Assembly (NCBI RefSeq): GCF_007741515.1
Contig: NZ_CP036263.1
Coordinates: forward strand, 4,265,178-4,329,177
From: Adhaeretor mobilis
GTDB lineage: Bacteria; Planctomycetota; Planctomycetia; Pirellulales; Lacipirellulaceae
DNA: 64,000 nucleotides
Direction: 5' to 3'
Position numbers and translations under genes: made by a program. Every line of letters starts with the position of its first letter. The stretch's first letter is position 1. Under the pieces are notes generated by a model that was given only the letters and a program-made list of their open reading frames with translations, did no database searches and had not been told where the DNA came from. This document shows, piece by piece, positions 26,120 to 36,300 of the stretch.

Positions 26120-26567
26120 ATCCCCACTAACCTGCTTATGTCCTTCGCAATTGGACTCCAACATGCGCCCCATTCTAAGCGGCGGCTGCCAATGCTCGCA
26201 TGTTCTACTAGATCGGCTAAGCGTGGTGCCATTTCTCGCATTCCGACATTGGCACCAACAACGCTTTCTCCAGCGGAGAGAGGGCTATCACTAAGTATCG
26301 GACTCATACGCATTCCAATCTGAACTGACGGCTAGCACTTTTCGGAAACTGTTGTCACGCAGTGGCCTTTGAAAGCTAGCAACGCGCTATTTCAGATCGG
26401 AATGCGTATTACACCGTTCAACCGCAAACACCGCACTCTTCAAACGCTCTTCACACTTATCTAACACTAAACAGAGTCGGCCCAGAAAAGGAGGGCGAAC
26501 GGAGGGCAGTATTTGCCATCTACGACACACTCAAATGCCACGTGCCTTGGAAGGCAAGTCTACTCTA
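26120..26567. other. Intergenic region with a long inverted repeat
   Basis: No supported gene. The main structure is an 18-bp inverted repeat, 26307-26324 against 26391-26408 (17 of 18 pair), enclosing 66 bp that also contain GCTAGC twice (26331-26336 and 26375-26380). It could be a terminator, a miniature element or a small structured RNA. Confidence 0.5.
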
Positions 26568-26713
26568 AAGAGCCAAGCCAAGGCCACTGAACCGGGCGAG
26601 AAGAACAGTCGCTTCGACGACGGTGGACAAATCGAGTAGCCCGCTCAAACATCAGTCGCTTTCGTAGCTCAGTTTCGCATGATTAGATTTTGCGACCTCG
26701 CATGGCGTCATTG
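26568..26713. repeat. Intergenic repeat, copy B
   Basis: Counterpart of 20080-20226. It ends 3 bp before the stop of the convergent-side universal stress gene. Conserved core CAGTTTCGCATGATT and TTTTGCGACCTCGCATG occur in both. Confidence 0.7.
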
Positions 26714-26715
26714 AC

Positions 26716-27633
26716 TTACGGGACGTCATGATGAGGGACTATGAGTACCGAGCAATTCGCATGGGATAAGACATGTTCGGAAGTACTACCAATAAGAACC
26801 CTCATGACAGCCCCTGTGTGGTGGGCTCCGATCACCACCAGATTCATCTCCTCCGACTCGGCATACTTCACGATCTTCGCCCCAGCCCTACCTCCTAGTA
26901 CAGCCGGCTGACTAGTCAAGAATGCGGAGGGCAACTCTCGACAATGGTCTGTCAATTGTTGCCGGAGCTCCTCAAACTTTTCGTCCTGCTCCTCAATATA
27001 GGCCTTGGCAATTGGGTCGTGCTTTGCGGCCCGAGCTTCTTCTTCGATCCAGGATGGGATGCCATCGACAAAAGGCGACTCGACGACATGTAGAATGCGA
27101 CCCTCAGTATTGCTGGGAAACGAGAGGCGTCCCAATAGTGCGTCAGCATCTCTGTTTTCATCAATTCGGTCATAGCACAACAGAACTCGCAGAGGAGCCG
27201 ACTGATCATGTGGACTCGGTCGAGCAATTAAGACAGGAACCTCTGTGGAATGCACAACTGCTCGGCTCACGCTTCCTATCCTAGGCAGGCCTAAGCGATT
27301 TGTGCCACGAGCACCTACAGCAATTAAGTCCGGTCGGTGCTCTTTCGCGGCAGCGATGATGCCTAAGCGGGGCTTCTGCAATCCCGTGATGGCAATGGAA
27401 TGTTCTGAGAGTTGTTGTGGAAGAAGTTCCCGGGCATGCTCGAACACTTTCTCCGCCAGCGACGCTCTTGCTTGTTCTACAAGCTTTAGGTCGGGAACTG
27501 ACTGCCCATGAACGGTCAGCTCTGGAGGAGAATAGTAGAAAATGACGAGATCATCCTCCGAAAGAAGCCGCCCCAACATTTGGACCGCAGCATCGCTACC
27601 TGCAGAGCCATCAATAGCACAAAGAGCTTTCAT
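26716..27633 (-). CDS. Tandem universal stress protein
   Basis: A 305-residue protein with two UspA domains (about 1-140 and 150-300). The first begins MKALCAIDGSAGSDAA and ends GARGTNRLGLPRIGSVSRAVVHSTEVPVLI; the second ends VIGAHHTGAVMRVLIGSTSEHVLSHANCSVLIV. The G-x2-G-x9-G-S/T ATP-binding pattern is visible in both. I chose ATG 27633 (AGGG upstream) rather than GTG 27642. It is transcribed leftward from a predicted sigma-54 promoter (27729-27744) divergent from the hemerythrin-ATPase operon, and shares the central dyad. Likely a nucleotide-binding stress/dormancy protein. Confidence 0.92.
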   Translation of the reverse strand: MKALCAIDGSAGSDAAVQMLGRLLSEDDLVIFYYSPPELTVHGQSVPDLKLVEQARASLAEKVFEHARELLPQQLSEHSIAITGLQKPRLGIIAAAKEHRPDLIAVGARGTNRLGLPRIGSVSRAVVHSTEVPVLIARPSPHDQSAPLRVLLCYDRIDENRDADALLGRLSFPSNTEGRILHVVESPFVDGIPSWIEEEARAAKHDPIAKAYIEEQDEKFEELRQQLTDHCRELPSAFLTSQPAVLGGRAGAKIVKYAESEEMNLVVIGAHHTGAVMRVLIGSTSEHVLSHANCSVLIVPHHDVP

Positions 27634-27728
27634 CTGACTCACCCTAGATACGAGGTACTTGCTTGCCTAGCACGACTTTACTCTCGCCGAAGACTCACTC
27701 CGGACTCGTGCAGATACCCTCTGAGATA

Positions 27729-27744
27729 AGCAAACACCGCGCCA
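27729..27744 (-). promoter_or_regulatory. Predicted sigma-54 promoter for the universal stress gene
   Basis: On the minus strand the site reads TGGCGC-GGTGT-TTGCT, matching the -24/-12 consensus TGGCAC-N5-TTGCW with one change. The dyad at 27830-27845 lies 85 bp upstream. Confidence 0.75.
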
Positions 27745-27811
27745 AATCTCTGGTTCTACTGTGGCGTGGTCAGAAGCAGCGTCTTGCCCCTCCTCCTGAT
27801 TCTTTGGGGGG

Positions 27812-27845
27812 TGTGCGATAGGCACTCGCTGTGCGATACCGCACA
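27812..27845. promoter_or_regulatory. Activator-binding dyads between divergent sigma-54 promoters
   Basis: 27830-27845 is TGTGCG-ATAC-CGCACA with perfect 6-bp arms. A second, weaker copy with the same left arm (TGTGCG-ATAG-GCACTC) lies 18 bp to the left at 27812-27827. Position and symmetry fit an upstream activating sequence for an NtrC-family protein. Confidence 0.75.
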
Positions 27846-27919
27846 CGGCCTCACCAAGCCCTGCTACTCCTACTCTTGGCAAAGCAAATAACTGCAGTTA
27901 GATCGCTACGGAGCAGTCT

Positions 27920-27935
27920 TGGCACGATCCTTGCT
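27920..27935 (+). promoter_or_regulatory. Predicted sigma-54 promoter for the hemerythrin/P-type ATPase operon
   Basis: TGGCAC-GATCC-TTGCT is a perfect -24/-12 element with correct GG-N10-GC spacing. It is 46 bp from the start codon at 27982 and 74 bp from the dyad 27830-27845. Confidence 0.85.
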
Positions 27936-27981
27936 TCCAGAAAAAAGAAACGCCGTTAAACCGCATTAGGGAGAAATTGTG

Positions 27982-28428
27982 ATGGCCGCTAGTGACTGGG
28001 ATCATGAGTTGTTCAAAGTAGTCCAGCAAAAGAACAGGGAACTCACAGATTCTCTCGAAGCCATCAGCCGGATGGTGGATACGCGATCCTATGAGAAGCG
28101 TGAATTGGAGGATTTGCTCTCCAAGTTGAGGGACTTGCTCGAATTACACTTTGAAATAGAAGAGCGAGGCAGCTATCTAGCCGAACTTGTTGGGAGCGAA
28201 CCGCGGTACGAATCGCAAGTCGAAGTACTTCTGGCTGAGCACCGAGCGCTTCTTGAAGAACTCGAGAAGCTGCGATTGCTCGTTCGTTCTGGAGTTGAGT
28301 CTACAGCTCTCTCGATCCGCAGTGAGGACGACTTTCATAAGTTTGTTTCAAGACTGCTCAATCACGAGCATGTTGAGAGGCAACTACTACAGCGTGCCTT
28401 CAGCGACGACATCGGCACGGGCGACTAG
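27982..28428 (+). CDS. Hemerythrin-like (HHE) cation-binding protein
   Basis: A 148-residue, all-helical protein. Histidine and acidic residues fall in the spacing of a hemerythrin-like four-helix bundle: WDHELF near the start, LHFEIEERGSYL (H-x3-E), LLAEHRALLEELE and LLNHEHVERQLLQ. Such proteins bind a diiron site and handle O2, NO or reactive nitrogen species in the cytoplasm. ATG 27982 lies 8 bp after AGGGAG; GTG 27979 is an alternative. It is the first gene after a perfect sigma-54 promoter and leads into the P-type ATPase gene 87 bp downstream. Confidence 0.8.
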   Translation: MAASDWDHELFKVVQQKNRELTDSLEAISRMVDTRSYEKRELEDLLSKLRDLLELHFEIEERGSYLAELVGSEPRYESQVEVLLAEHRALLEELEKLRLLVRSGVESTALSIRSEDDFHKFVSRLLNHEHVERQLLQRAFSDDIGTGD

Positions 28429-28515
28429 TTGCTACCAGTTCGCCGGCCACCCCGATGATGTTCAGTCCTCGGTGGCCAATATCCACGAAGTCGAGAATGG
28501 ATTGCAGGAGAAGTC

Positions 28516-31248
28516 ATGTCAACAACTCTAGTGGAACCCAAGCCGACAGAGAAATCATTGCCGCATGAGCACTGGCACGCAATGGAGCCCGAGTTCGCAA
28601 CGGGACATCTGGGCACGAATGTTAACCGTGGCCTTAGTGCTGAGGAAGCTAAGCTCCGTAGAAACCAGTACGGCCCCAATGAAATTCGCTCTCAGGCCGA
28701 GACGAGATGGTATGAGGTGCTGGGACGTCAATTTATTGATGTACTCATCCTAATACTGCTCATCGCTGCGGGCATCTCCGTAGTTGTTGGCGAGTTGACC
28801 GACGCGATCACGATCCTTGCGATTGTGATTCTCAACGGACTGTTGGGTTTCATCCAAGAATGGAAGGCAGAGCGGGCTCTTGCTGCGCTCAAAGAGATGC
28901 TCAGCCCGCAGTGTCGCGTGATTCGCGACGGCGACGAGCAACAAATCGATGCCGTCGAACTGGTGCCCGGAGATGCTGTTCTACTCGCAACGGGCGACCG
29001 TGTACCAGCAGATCTGCGATTAGTCGATGTGCTCAGCCTCAAGGTTGATGAATCGGCGCTAACCGGGGAATCGCTCTCCGTTAGCAAGCAAACTGCTGCG
29101 GTTGACTCCAGCGCCCAGCTTGCCGAACGTCCCTCTATGGCCTGGGCAGGCACGGCGGTGACCAACGGTCGTGCCTTGGGGATTGCTGTTGCTACTGGAT
29201 CAGACACTGAGTTTGGTCGCATTGCGCAGCTTACTCAAGACATCGGCACCGAGACGACCACCCTACAACGCGAACTCGGCGGGCTCGGCAAGCAACTCGG
29301 AGTTTTTGCGATCGGGATCTCGCTGCTCGTAGGCGTCACCGGTTGGTGGATGGGCAAAGAAATTGTCGAGATGGTCATGACTGGCATTTCTCTTGCCGTG
29401 GCCGTGGTGCCCGAAGGCCTGCCAGCGGTGGTAACGCTCACAATGGCCCTAGGGATCCGAGAGATGGTGCGCCGCAAGGCTCTGCTACGTCGACTGCAAG
29501 CGGCTGAAGGCCTGGGAGCTGCAACGGTCATCTGCACCGACAAGACCGGTACGCTCACCCAGAACCAAATGACTGTGCAAACCATTTGGACGCCCTCGGA
29601 AAGCTACGATGTCACTGGAGTCGGCTACGATCCGGCAGGGCACTTTGAAGTGTCTGGCGAGAAGACAGACTATCGTCAGCAGTCTGATCTCATGGAACTC
29701 CTCACCTCAGCATTGGCTTGTAATCACGCCAGTCTAGCCAAAGATTCTACAGGGTGGCATGAGAGCGGCGAGCCGACCGAATCTGCTCTTGTGACTGCCG
29801 CTTACAAGGCATGGCTCGAACCGGCGAAAGGCGTGAAGCCGGTAGCGGAATTCCCGTTCAATTCATCCCGCAAACGAATGACCGTGGTGATGCGTGATGG
29901 CGACTTCTTCACAGCACATTCAAAAGGTGCTCCTGAAGTGCTTCTGCCGCGGTGCACCACTTGGTTCGCCGATGGCCAGCAGCTAACGATGACCGACGAA
30001 GACCGGACTGCGATCACCGAGGCCTATACCGAGATGGCAGAGCAAGGATTGCGAACACTGATCGTAGCTCGTCGCGAGCTTCCTGCAAACGCTGCATTGG
30101 ATGAAGGCTCGGTCGAGAACGAACTCACCTTACTTGGTGTCGTTGGCATGACTGATCCTCCTCGACCCGAGGCAGCTGAAGCCGTGCAGTTGGCACAGGC
30201 AGCAGGTATTCGAGTGCTCATGATCACTGGCGATTCCGCACCGACCGCACTCGCCATTGCTCGTCGCGTTGGGATTCCTGCAGAGACAGCGCTGACCGGC
30301 CAGGAGCTTGGCGAGCTGAGTAATGAGCAACTGAGCGAAGCATTGCAGGGGGATGTCGTGTTCGCGCGCACGACACCAGAGCACAAACTGCGTATCGTCA
30401 CTCTACTACAAAGCCAGGGGCATGTCGTAGGAATGACCGGCGATGGAGTGAACGATGCCCCAGCGCTGAAGAAGGCGGATGTCGGCATTGCGATGGGAAT
30501 CCGCGGCACCGAGGTCGCCAAGGGAGCAGCCGACATGGTGCTCACTGACGACAACTTCAGTTCGATTGTCGGTGCCATCGAAGAGGGACGTCGGCAATAC
30601 GACAATATCCAAAAGTTCGTTCGCTACTTACTCTCTTCGAACACGGGCGAGATTGTTGCGATCTTTCTGAACATCGTGCTCGGTGGTCCGCTGATCTTGC
30701 TCCCGGTGCAGATTTTGTGGATGAATCTAGTGACGGATGGCCTCACAGCAGTAGCGCTCGGTTTAGAACCAGCCGAGTCAGCCCTCATGCAAGCCAAGCC
30801 TCGGGACCCACGACAGCCGATCCTCGATCGGAAGGGCATGCTCATAATCGCCGCCTTGGGAACCTACATCGGCGTCGCGACATTAGCTTTGTTTCACTAC
30901 TATTTGCAAAGCAACGACCCCAACCAAGTTGCCCTGGCCGGAACGGTCGCTTTCACGGGCATCATCCTAATCGAAAAGATGAACGTCCTTAACTTCCGTT
31001 CGCTCCGTTCGCCTCTCACCTCGATTGGCTTGTTCACTAACCCTTGGATCCTTGTGGCGATTGCCGGTACCATTGGCTTACAGGTCATGGCCGTGTACCT
31101 GCCGCCATTGCAACGAGCCCTGCATACGGTACCGTTGGGATGGAGTGATTGGGGATTGATGCTTGCAGTCGCGGCACCAATATTGATTGTGCCACAGGCC
31201 TATCGGTTGGTGGTTGGAAAAGGCTTGAAGAAGAGTCACGGCCTGTAG
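28516..31248 (+). CDS. P2-type cation-transporting ATPase (CtpF/calcium-pump-like)
   Basis: A 910-residue P-type ATPase with an N-terminal cation-ATPase domain (EPEFATGHLGTNVNRGLSAEEAKLRRNQYGPNEI), the actuator TGES loop (about residue 179), the phosphorylation site DKTGTLTQNQ (Asp342), the nucleotide domain (KGAPEVLLPRC), TGDGVNDAPALKKADVGIAMG (about 640-660) and about ten membrane helices. PEGLPAVVTLTMALG in helix 4 is typical of Ca2+ (SERCA-like) and CtpF-type pumps. In Mycobacterium the relative CtpF belongs to the DosR dormancy regulon, which matches this neighbourhood. The ion is not certain. It is co-oriented with the hemerythrin and universal stress genes. Confidence 0.95.
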   Translation: MSTTLVEPKPTEKSLPHEHWHAMEPEFATGHLGTNVNRGLSAEEAKLRRNQYGPNEIRSQAETRWYEVLGRQFIDVLILILLIAAGISVVVGELTDAITILAIVILNGLLGFIQEWKAERALAALKEMLSPQCRVIRDGDEQQIDAVELVPGDAVLLATGDRVPADLRLVDVLSLKVDESALTGESLSVSKQTAAVDSSAQLAERPSMAWAGTAVTNGRALGIAVATGSDTEFGRIAQLTQDIGTETTTLQRELGGLGKQLGVFAIGISLLVGVTGWWMGKEIVEMVMTGISLAVAVVPEGLPAVVTLTMALGIREMVRRKALLRRLQAAEGLGAATVICTDKTGTLTQNQMTVQTIWTPSESYDVTGVGYDPAGHFEVSGEKTDYRQQSDLMELLTSALACNHASLAKDSTGWHESGEPTESALVTAAYKAWLEPAKGVKPVAEFPFNSSRKRMTVVMRDGDFFTAHSKGAPEVLLPRCTTWFADGQQLTMTDEDRTAITEAYTEMAEQGLRTLIVARRELPANAALDEGSVENELTLLGVVGMTDPPRPEAAEAVQLAQAAGIRVLMITGDSAPTALAIARRVGIPAETALTGQELGELSNEQLSEALQGDVVFARTTPEHKLRIVTLLQSQGHVVGMTGDGVNDAPALKKADVGIAMGIRGTEVAKGAADMVLTDDNFSSIVGAIEEGRRQYDNIQKFVRYLLSSNTGEIVAIFLNIVLGGPLILLPVQILWMNLVTDGLTAVALGLEPAESALMQAKPRDPRQPILDRKGMLIIAALGTYIGVATLALFHYYLQSNDPNQVALAGTVAFTGIILIEKMNVLNFRSLRSPLTSIGLFTNPWILVAIAGTIGLQVMAVYLPPLQRALHTVPLGWSDWGLMLAVAAPILIVPQAYRLVVGKGLKKSHGL

Positions 31249-31349
31249 GATTAGCCCTGCAGTTCAGAGTTGTGCGGCAGTTGATAACGTTTAGATGGCA
31301 AAAAGGCACATCGAGCGAATAGACTTCAACAAAACAAGAAGGGAAATCG

Positions 31350-32312
31350 ATGAAACAATTTAAGAGAATTTTGGTGGGAGTCGACTTGTCATGGGGCGAC
31401 CGCTTTGTCACAGACAAACTTACGCCACCCAATGAAGAGGCTGTGCGGCAAGCTTTGTGGTTGGCGAAGCACAATTCCGCGACAGTCTACTTTCTCGCTT
31501 CTCTCGAATTGTCAGCCAAAGCCCAGCATCTCATCGCTGCTAGCGACACTAACAAATCGACGTTGCTCGATGAAGCACAGGCCCAGCTCGATCATTGTGT
31601 TGATCAAGCACGTAAGATTGGCGTCGCCGCAGAAAGCAAAGTCATCGTTGGAAGAAGTTGGTTAGAACTGATTCACCAAGTCATTCGCGGACAGCAAGAC
31701 TTAGTCGTTATCGGCACTCGCCATCTGGGGGCCGTGGAGGGGGCATTGCTGGGAAGCACAGGAATGAGGCTCCTCCGCAAGTGCCCCTGTCCCGTTTGGG
31801 TGACCCAGCCGCTTACGGACGGGGCCTTTGATTCTATACTTGTCGCAGATGATCTGCGCCCCGTTGGCGATCTCGCTAGAGAGCTCGGCACTGCGATGGC
31901 ACAGTTATACAACGCGCAGCTCCATATCGTGCATGCCGCAGATCCTCGTGAGCTAGGCCATGTACTTTTCGCGAACAGTTACACGGATAACAGCGAAGAG
32001 TATCGCCGCAATGCAGAGAACCGCATTCGCGCCAGCCTTGCGGGCGTTGAACTTGCTCTGCCGCCCCAGGTGCATGTTGTCACGGAGCGCCCCGACCTTG
32101 CTATTTTGAATTGCATCGCAAAGAACAATATCGATCTAGTTGTCATGGGTATGATCGGAAGGACTGGAATCCCAGGATTTCTCATTGGCAACACGGCCGA
32201 GCGACTGCTGCCAAAGATCCCCTGCTCCCTGTTAGCCGTCAAACCGGCTGACTTCAAGAGCCCTGTAGTACTGCCCTCTGATCGGTCCGAAGACGAATTG
32301 GCTAGCACATAA
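31350..32312 (+). CDS. Tandem universal stress protein (UspE-like)
   Basis: A 320-residue protein with two UspA domains: KRILVGVDLSWGDRFVTDKLTPPNEEAVRQALWLA ... VVIGTRHLGAVEGALLGSTGMRLLRKCPCPVWV, then DSILVADDLRPVGDLARELG ... VVMGMIGRTGIPGFLIGNTAERLLPKIPCSLLAVKP. The layout and the GNTAERLL-x3-CSLLAVKP ending are like UspE. The 5' insertion DKLTPPNEEAV is characteristic of that group. It lies 101 bp after the ATPase gene, probably in the same sigma-54 operon, with AAGGGAAA before ATG 31350. Confidence 0.93.
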   Translation: MKQFKRILVGVDLSWGDRFVTDKLTPPNEEAVRQALWLAKHNSATVYFLASLELSAKAQHLIAASDTNKSTLLDEAQAQLDHCVDQARKIGVAAESKVIVGRSWLELIHQVIRGQQDLVVIGTRHLGAVEGALLGSTGMRLLRKCPCPVWVTQPLTDGAFDSILVADDLRPVGDLARELGTAMAQLYNAQLHIVHAADPRELGHVLFANSYTDNSEEYRRNAENRIRASLAGVELALPPQVHVVTERPDLAILNCIAKNNIDLVVMGMIGRTGIPGFLIGNTAERLLPKIPCSLLAVKPADFKSPVVLPSDRSEDELAST

Positions 32313-32418
32313 GATACGTAGTCCCCGCCTGAGAGGAGCGATCACAAATGCATCCGGAGCGGTTACGTAGTTTGCGTCTACACGTTAAAAGTCTACGACG
32401 AGACGGGCAGTCTCTGAA

Positions 32419-32901
32419 CTATATCGCGCCGTTACGCCGAAGTTTAAGCGATTGCTTTAACCGCTGAGAGTCCCAAATTACATCCGACCCGATGGGGATG
32501 CTGCCAGGTCCAGCGACTGCGAACTGCGATCTTTCGGCTTTGCATACTGCCGTAAAATTCAGTTGGCCATTTTCCCAGAACTGCGTGTAACGCCAATTCG
32601 ATAATCGCCATACTCTGCATCGGTCCTCCAGCGGTACGTTGGCTTCGTCTGCCTTATGTCCGAACTGGGGCCTATCGAATAAGACAAGATAGGCTAGGCT
32701 CCTTTCTACCTTTGACCTACTGCCCCAGATAAGGAAATGTTCGAGAGCACTCGCTGCGTCCTTAAGCATTACGAATCTCAACCAGGGGGAGACGGATTTC
32801 CGTTTGACTATCTCCAGAAACCAAACTACACTTCCTGATTCGTATGTCCCGAACAACCCTAAAACATGTGATCCTCTATTCAGTTGTCTGCCTGTGGGCA
32901 A
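32419..32901 (-). CDS. Hypothetical protein (uncertain)
   Basis: An open frame of 160 codons with no recognised domain; it has a mixed, Trp-rich composition (VVWFLEIVKRKSVSPWLRFV, VWRLSNWRYTQFW) that would be plausible for a real protein. It overlaps the opposite-strand frame at 32844 by 58 bp, so at least one start is wrong or one is spurious; ATG 32769 would remove the overlap. No ribosome site is clear. Treat as tentative. Confidence 0.3.
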   Translation of the reverse strand: MPTGRQLNRGSHVLGLFGTYESGSVVWFLEIVKRKSVSPWLRFVMLKDAASALEHFLIWGSRSKVERSLAYLVLFDRPQFGHKADEANVPLEDRCRVWRLSNWRYTQFWENGQLNFTAVCKAERSQFAVAGPGSIPIGSDVIWDSQRLKQSLKLRRNGAI

Positions 32902-33134
32902 CTGAGTCGACGCGAATCTTCGCGAGCGACCTGTTCGCTACTTCAGACGTCTATTCGTCTGAAGCCGAAATGGACCTGGACCAAGACGAGCACGAAACTA
33001 AGTGCCTGCACGTCAGCTCGCCGAGTAGCATGAAGGGATTTGTGTCGTTCCTCGACGACGCGGAACAGTACATTTCGACTTCTCAACTGCTAAGCATTTC
33101 TCGCTGGCATCTTCGGGGTCCCCCGGTTGGCTAG
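32844..33134 (+). CDS. Small putative exported protein (uncertain)
   Basis: A 96-residue frame whose first 28 residues look like a signal peptide (TTLKHVILYSVVCLWATESTRIFAS) followed by an acidic segment (YSSEAEMDLDQDEHETK). No family recognised. No good Shine-Dalgarno is visible before ATG 32844. It precedes the dabA gene by 177 bp. Confidence 0.4.
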   Translation: MSRTTLKHVILYSVVCLWATESTRIFASDLFATSDVYSSEAEMDLDQDEHETKCLHVSSPSSMKGFVSFLDDAEQYISTSQLLSISRWHLRGPPVG

Positions 33135-33311
33135 TGCACTGTGTTCGGCAAGAGCCCTGCATACAGACGATCTTCGTCGGTATCCGAGGCTCAAACGCCG
33201 TTGTGGTGCGTTGCATCGTCCTTTGCTGACTAGCCTTACCCCATAGCGTTTGCCCTTCAGCCAACCGCCCACACGCAACCACCCTGCTAAGGGAGACTGC
33301 GCTTTCGGGCA

Positions 33312-36300
33312 TTGACCATTGGAGTGCGCACCTGGGTTGACCGAGAGGGAAGAGTACCGGTCTTGAACACTAAAACCACGCCAAAGAAAAGTTCCCCGTC
33401 CGCATTGCCCGTTCAATTCGATCTTGAACGGTTACGAGAGACGATTGAGCATGCTGCGCACTTGCTGCCGGCCCAAGGTCCGATCACTGCTTTCGTGCAT
33501 CACAACACCTTACATGCTTTCGAGGACTTGCCATTCAAGGAGGCAGTCGTGAAAGGCGCCGACACCTTCGGCTGTCATCCCTATCTGCCAGAGGAACGCT
33601 ACCGTCAGAAACTTAGCCGTGGGCGAATTCTACCCGAGGACGTTGAAGCTGTCCTCATGGAAGAACTGGAGGACCAAGGCGACGATTTACTTGGATTTTT
33701 CGGAACGCGTTTCCAGTTGCGTATGGCCATGCTTGCTCATCCCTTGAGGACTGGTACCGCAAACGAGTTGCGCTGGATTATTGCAGAGACTGATGCGCTG
33801 ACCACGGTGCGTGAGGAAGTCCCTTCGAATCTACGAGACCAGTTGTTGGCAGGCACGACTCGCTGGATCATGCGTGATTTTCGCAATGGGCAAGCACGCA
33901 ACCAGAAAGGGCAACGGATTCGTGCGTCACTCGACCCATTATTCGAACTCTTTGATAAACAGAACATCGAATCCTGGAGCGAAGCGACTTGGGAATCATT
34001 TTCACTGCACGCACTCTGGATCGCTTGCCGCGATGGTGCCATGCAGTGTGCTGTTCAATCAAAGTCCCATCGAACGTACACACGGCACCGAGACTTGTTA
34101 TTAGCTAAGACGGGGAGCGATACGGATGACTTGGTGCATGATGTTCTAATTCGCTTGACTGCCGCTTTTCTTGACCAGGGCTTCGCTGACTGGACGCTCC
34201 CAAGTAGGGAAGCAGGGCTGTATCAAGCGTTCTTGAGATTGTACAGCGATCATGCGGGTGTGACTGACCGCTGGACACGCGGGCTTGCAACGGAGGCGCG
34301 CCGTCTTATCGAGGCGGGAATAAGTCCACTGGAATCCATCGACGAATCGCTTCAAATGCTAGGAGTCGAGGAAGGGCAAGAACAAGTCTTCATTGCTGAT
34401 ACGCTGCTTGCTTTACGTGGCTATGCGGGCATGATTTGGCAGCTAGAGACACGCGGGGATCGCGCTGCAAGACAGATTCCCCCAGGAAGTTTAGTGGAGT
34501 TCTTGGCCGTACGACTCATTTTAGATCGCACGGCTTTAGGCTATGTCGCTCGTGAAGAATTCGATTTTACGGGCGCTCTTAACACGCTACTTCCTCAATT
34601 GCGAGCTCAGGAAAACAAAGGAACAACCACAAGTGTGGACCAGCGTGCTTTCGAAGTCTTCCAACTTGCACAGGTGGTAGGTTGGCTTCCAGAACATCTG
34701 TTCCGCCTATCGGCAGACGAGTGGACGCAACTGTTCGAAGAAATCGATGCGTTCCCTAGCCTAGAGCGACGCTGCATCTATCACCTGGCATTTGAAAGAC
34801 GGTATCGCATCCAAGCTTTGGATGCTGTGGCGAATCACTGTCGTCGGATAGCCTCGGGCGATACTGCTCAGTCGCCGAATAAAGCTACGCGTCCTTCCAT
34901 GCAAGTCATTACCTGCATTGACGATCGCGAGGAATCATTTCGACGCCACCTAGAAGAGGTTGAGCCTGCCTGTGAAACCTTCGGAGCAGCAGGCTTTTTT
35001 GCCATTGCCATGTATTATCGCGGGGCCGCTGACGCTCATTTCACTCCTCTTTGCCCAGTAAGCATCAAGCCTCAGCAGTATGTCGTGGAAAAGACGGTCT
35101 ATTCGTTCGCGAAAGCAGGTCAACAGCGACGTAATCGTCGTCGTATCATCGGTACGGTGACACGACATGGGCACAATAGTAGCCGGACCTTTGCTGGTGG
35201 CTGGCTAGCTGCCTTGCTGGGATCTCTTGCTTCGGTTCCGCTGGTGATGCGAATTGTCTTCCCTAGAACGACAACCCAGCTTCAAAAGTTTTTTGGAGAC
35301 TTTGTACTGCCACCAGTGCTGACAAACCTGCACTTGGAACGGACACAAGCTGAGCCAGGCCCAGAACCAGATCAAGTTGGCTATAGCGTGACAGAAATGG
35401 CAGCAATAGTCGAGCGAGTGCTACGCGATATCGGACTAACTCAAAATCTGTCACGAATGATTGTGCTATGTGGCCACGGCTCTTCCAGTTTGAATAATCC
35501 GCACGAATCGGCTTATAACTGTGGAGCTTGTGCTGGCGCACGAGGTGGACCCAACGCACGTGCCTTTGCCCAAATGGCCAATGATCCGCGTGTCCGCGAA
35601 CTCGTAGTAGCCAATGGCATTCCGCTCCCTGACGATTCTGTGTTTGTCGGTGCCTACCACAACACGTGCGATGACAGCGTCGAGTTCTACGACCTAGATC
35701 GCTTGCCAACAACACACAGTAGTGATTTCGAGCAGGCGAGCGACGCTATTCAGACAGCCCGTGGTCGTAACGCCCATGAACGGTGTCGCCGCTTTTATTC
35801 TGCCCCACTCAGTCTGACCGACCAGGATGCGCTGAAACATGTAGAAGGGCGGGCGAATGATCTGTCGCAGGCCCGACCCGAATACAACCATGCAACCAAT
35901 GCACTGTGCTTCGTGGGCCAACGTGAGTGGAGTCGAAATCTGTTCTTAGATCGCAGAGCTTTCCTGCAGTCTTACGACCCCGCTCAAGATGATGCCGATC
36001 ACTCAATTCTAACTCGCGTATTACAGGCGGCCATTCCGGTCTGCGCAGGAATCAATTTGGAATACTACTTTTCGTGCGTCGATCCTGTTGGCTGGGGAGC
36101 AGGAAATAAGTTGCCGCACAATATCGCCGCTCTATTGGGCGTAATGGACGGTGCCTCCAGCGATCTGCGACCGGGACTCTATCGTCAGATGATCGAGATA
36201 CATGAGCCCATGCGTTTGCTTTTTGTGATTGAGACGACGCCTGCGGTTCTGCTCAATATCATGGCCGCGAACGAAGGAATGGACAGACTAGTACGCGGCA

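Noticed and set aside
28728..30612. Several long minus-strand frames across the P-type ATPase gene
   Set aside because: Antisense shadows of a strong coding gene; Ser/Arg-rich translations without domains.
33146..33161. CGGCAA-GAGCC-CTGCA before dabA as sigma-54 promoter
   Set aside because: Two deviations in key positions and no dyad upstream.
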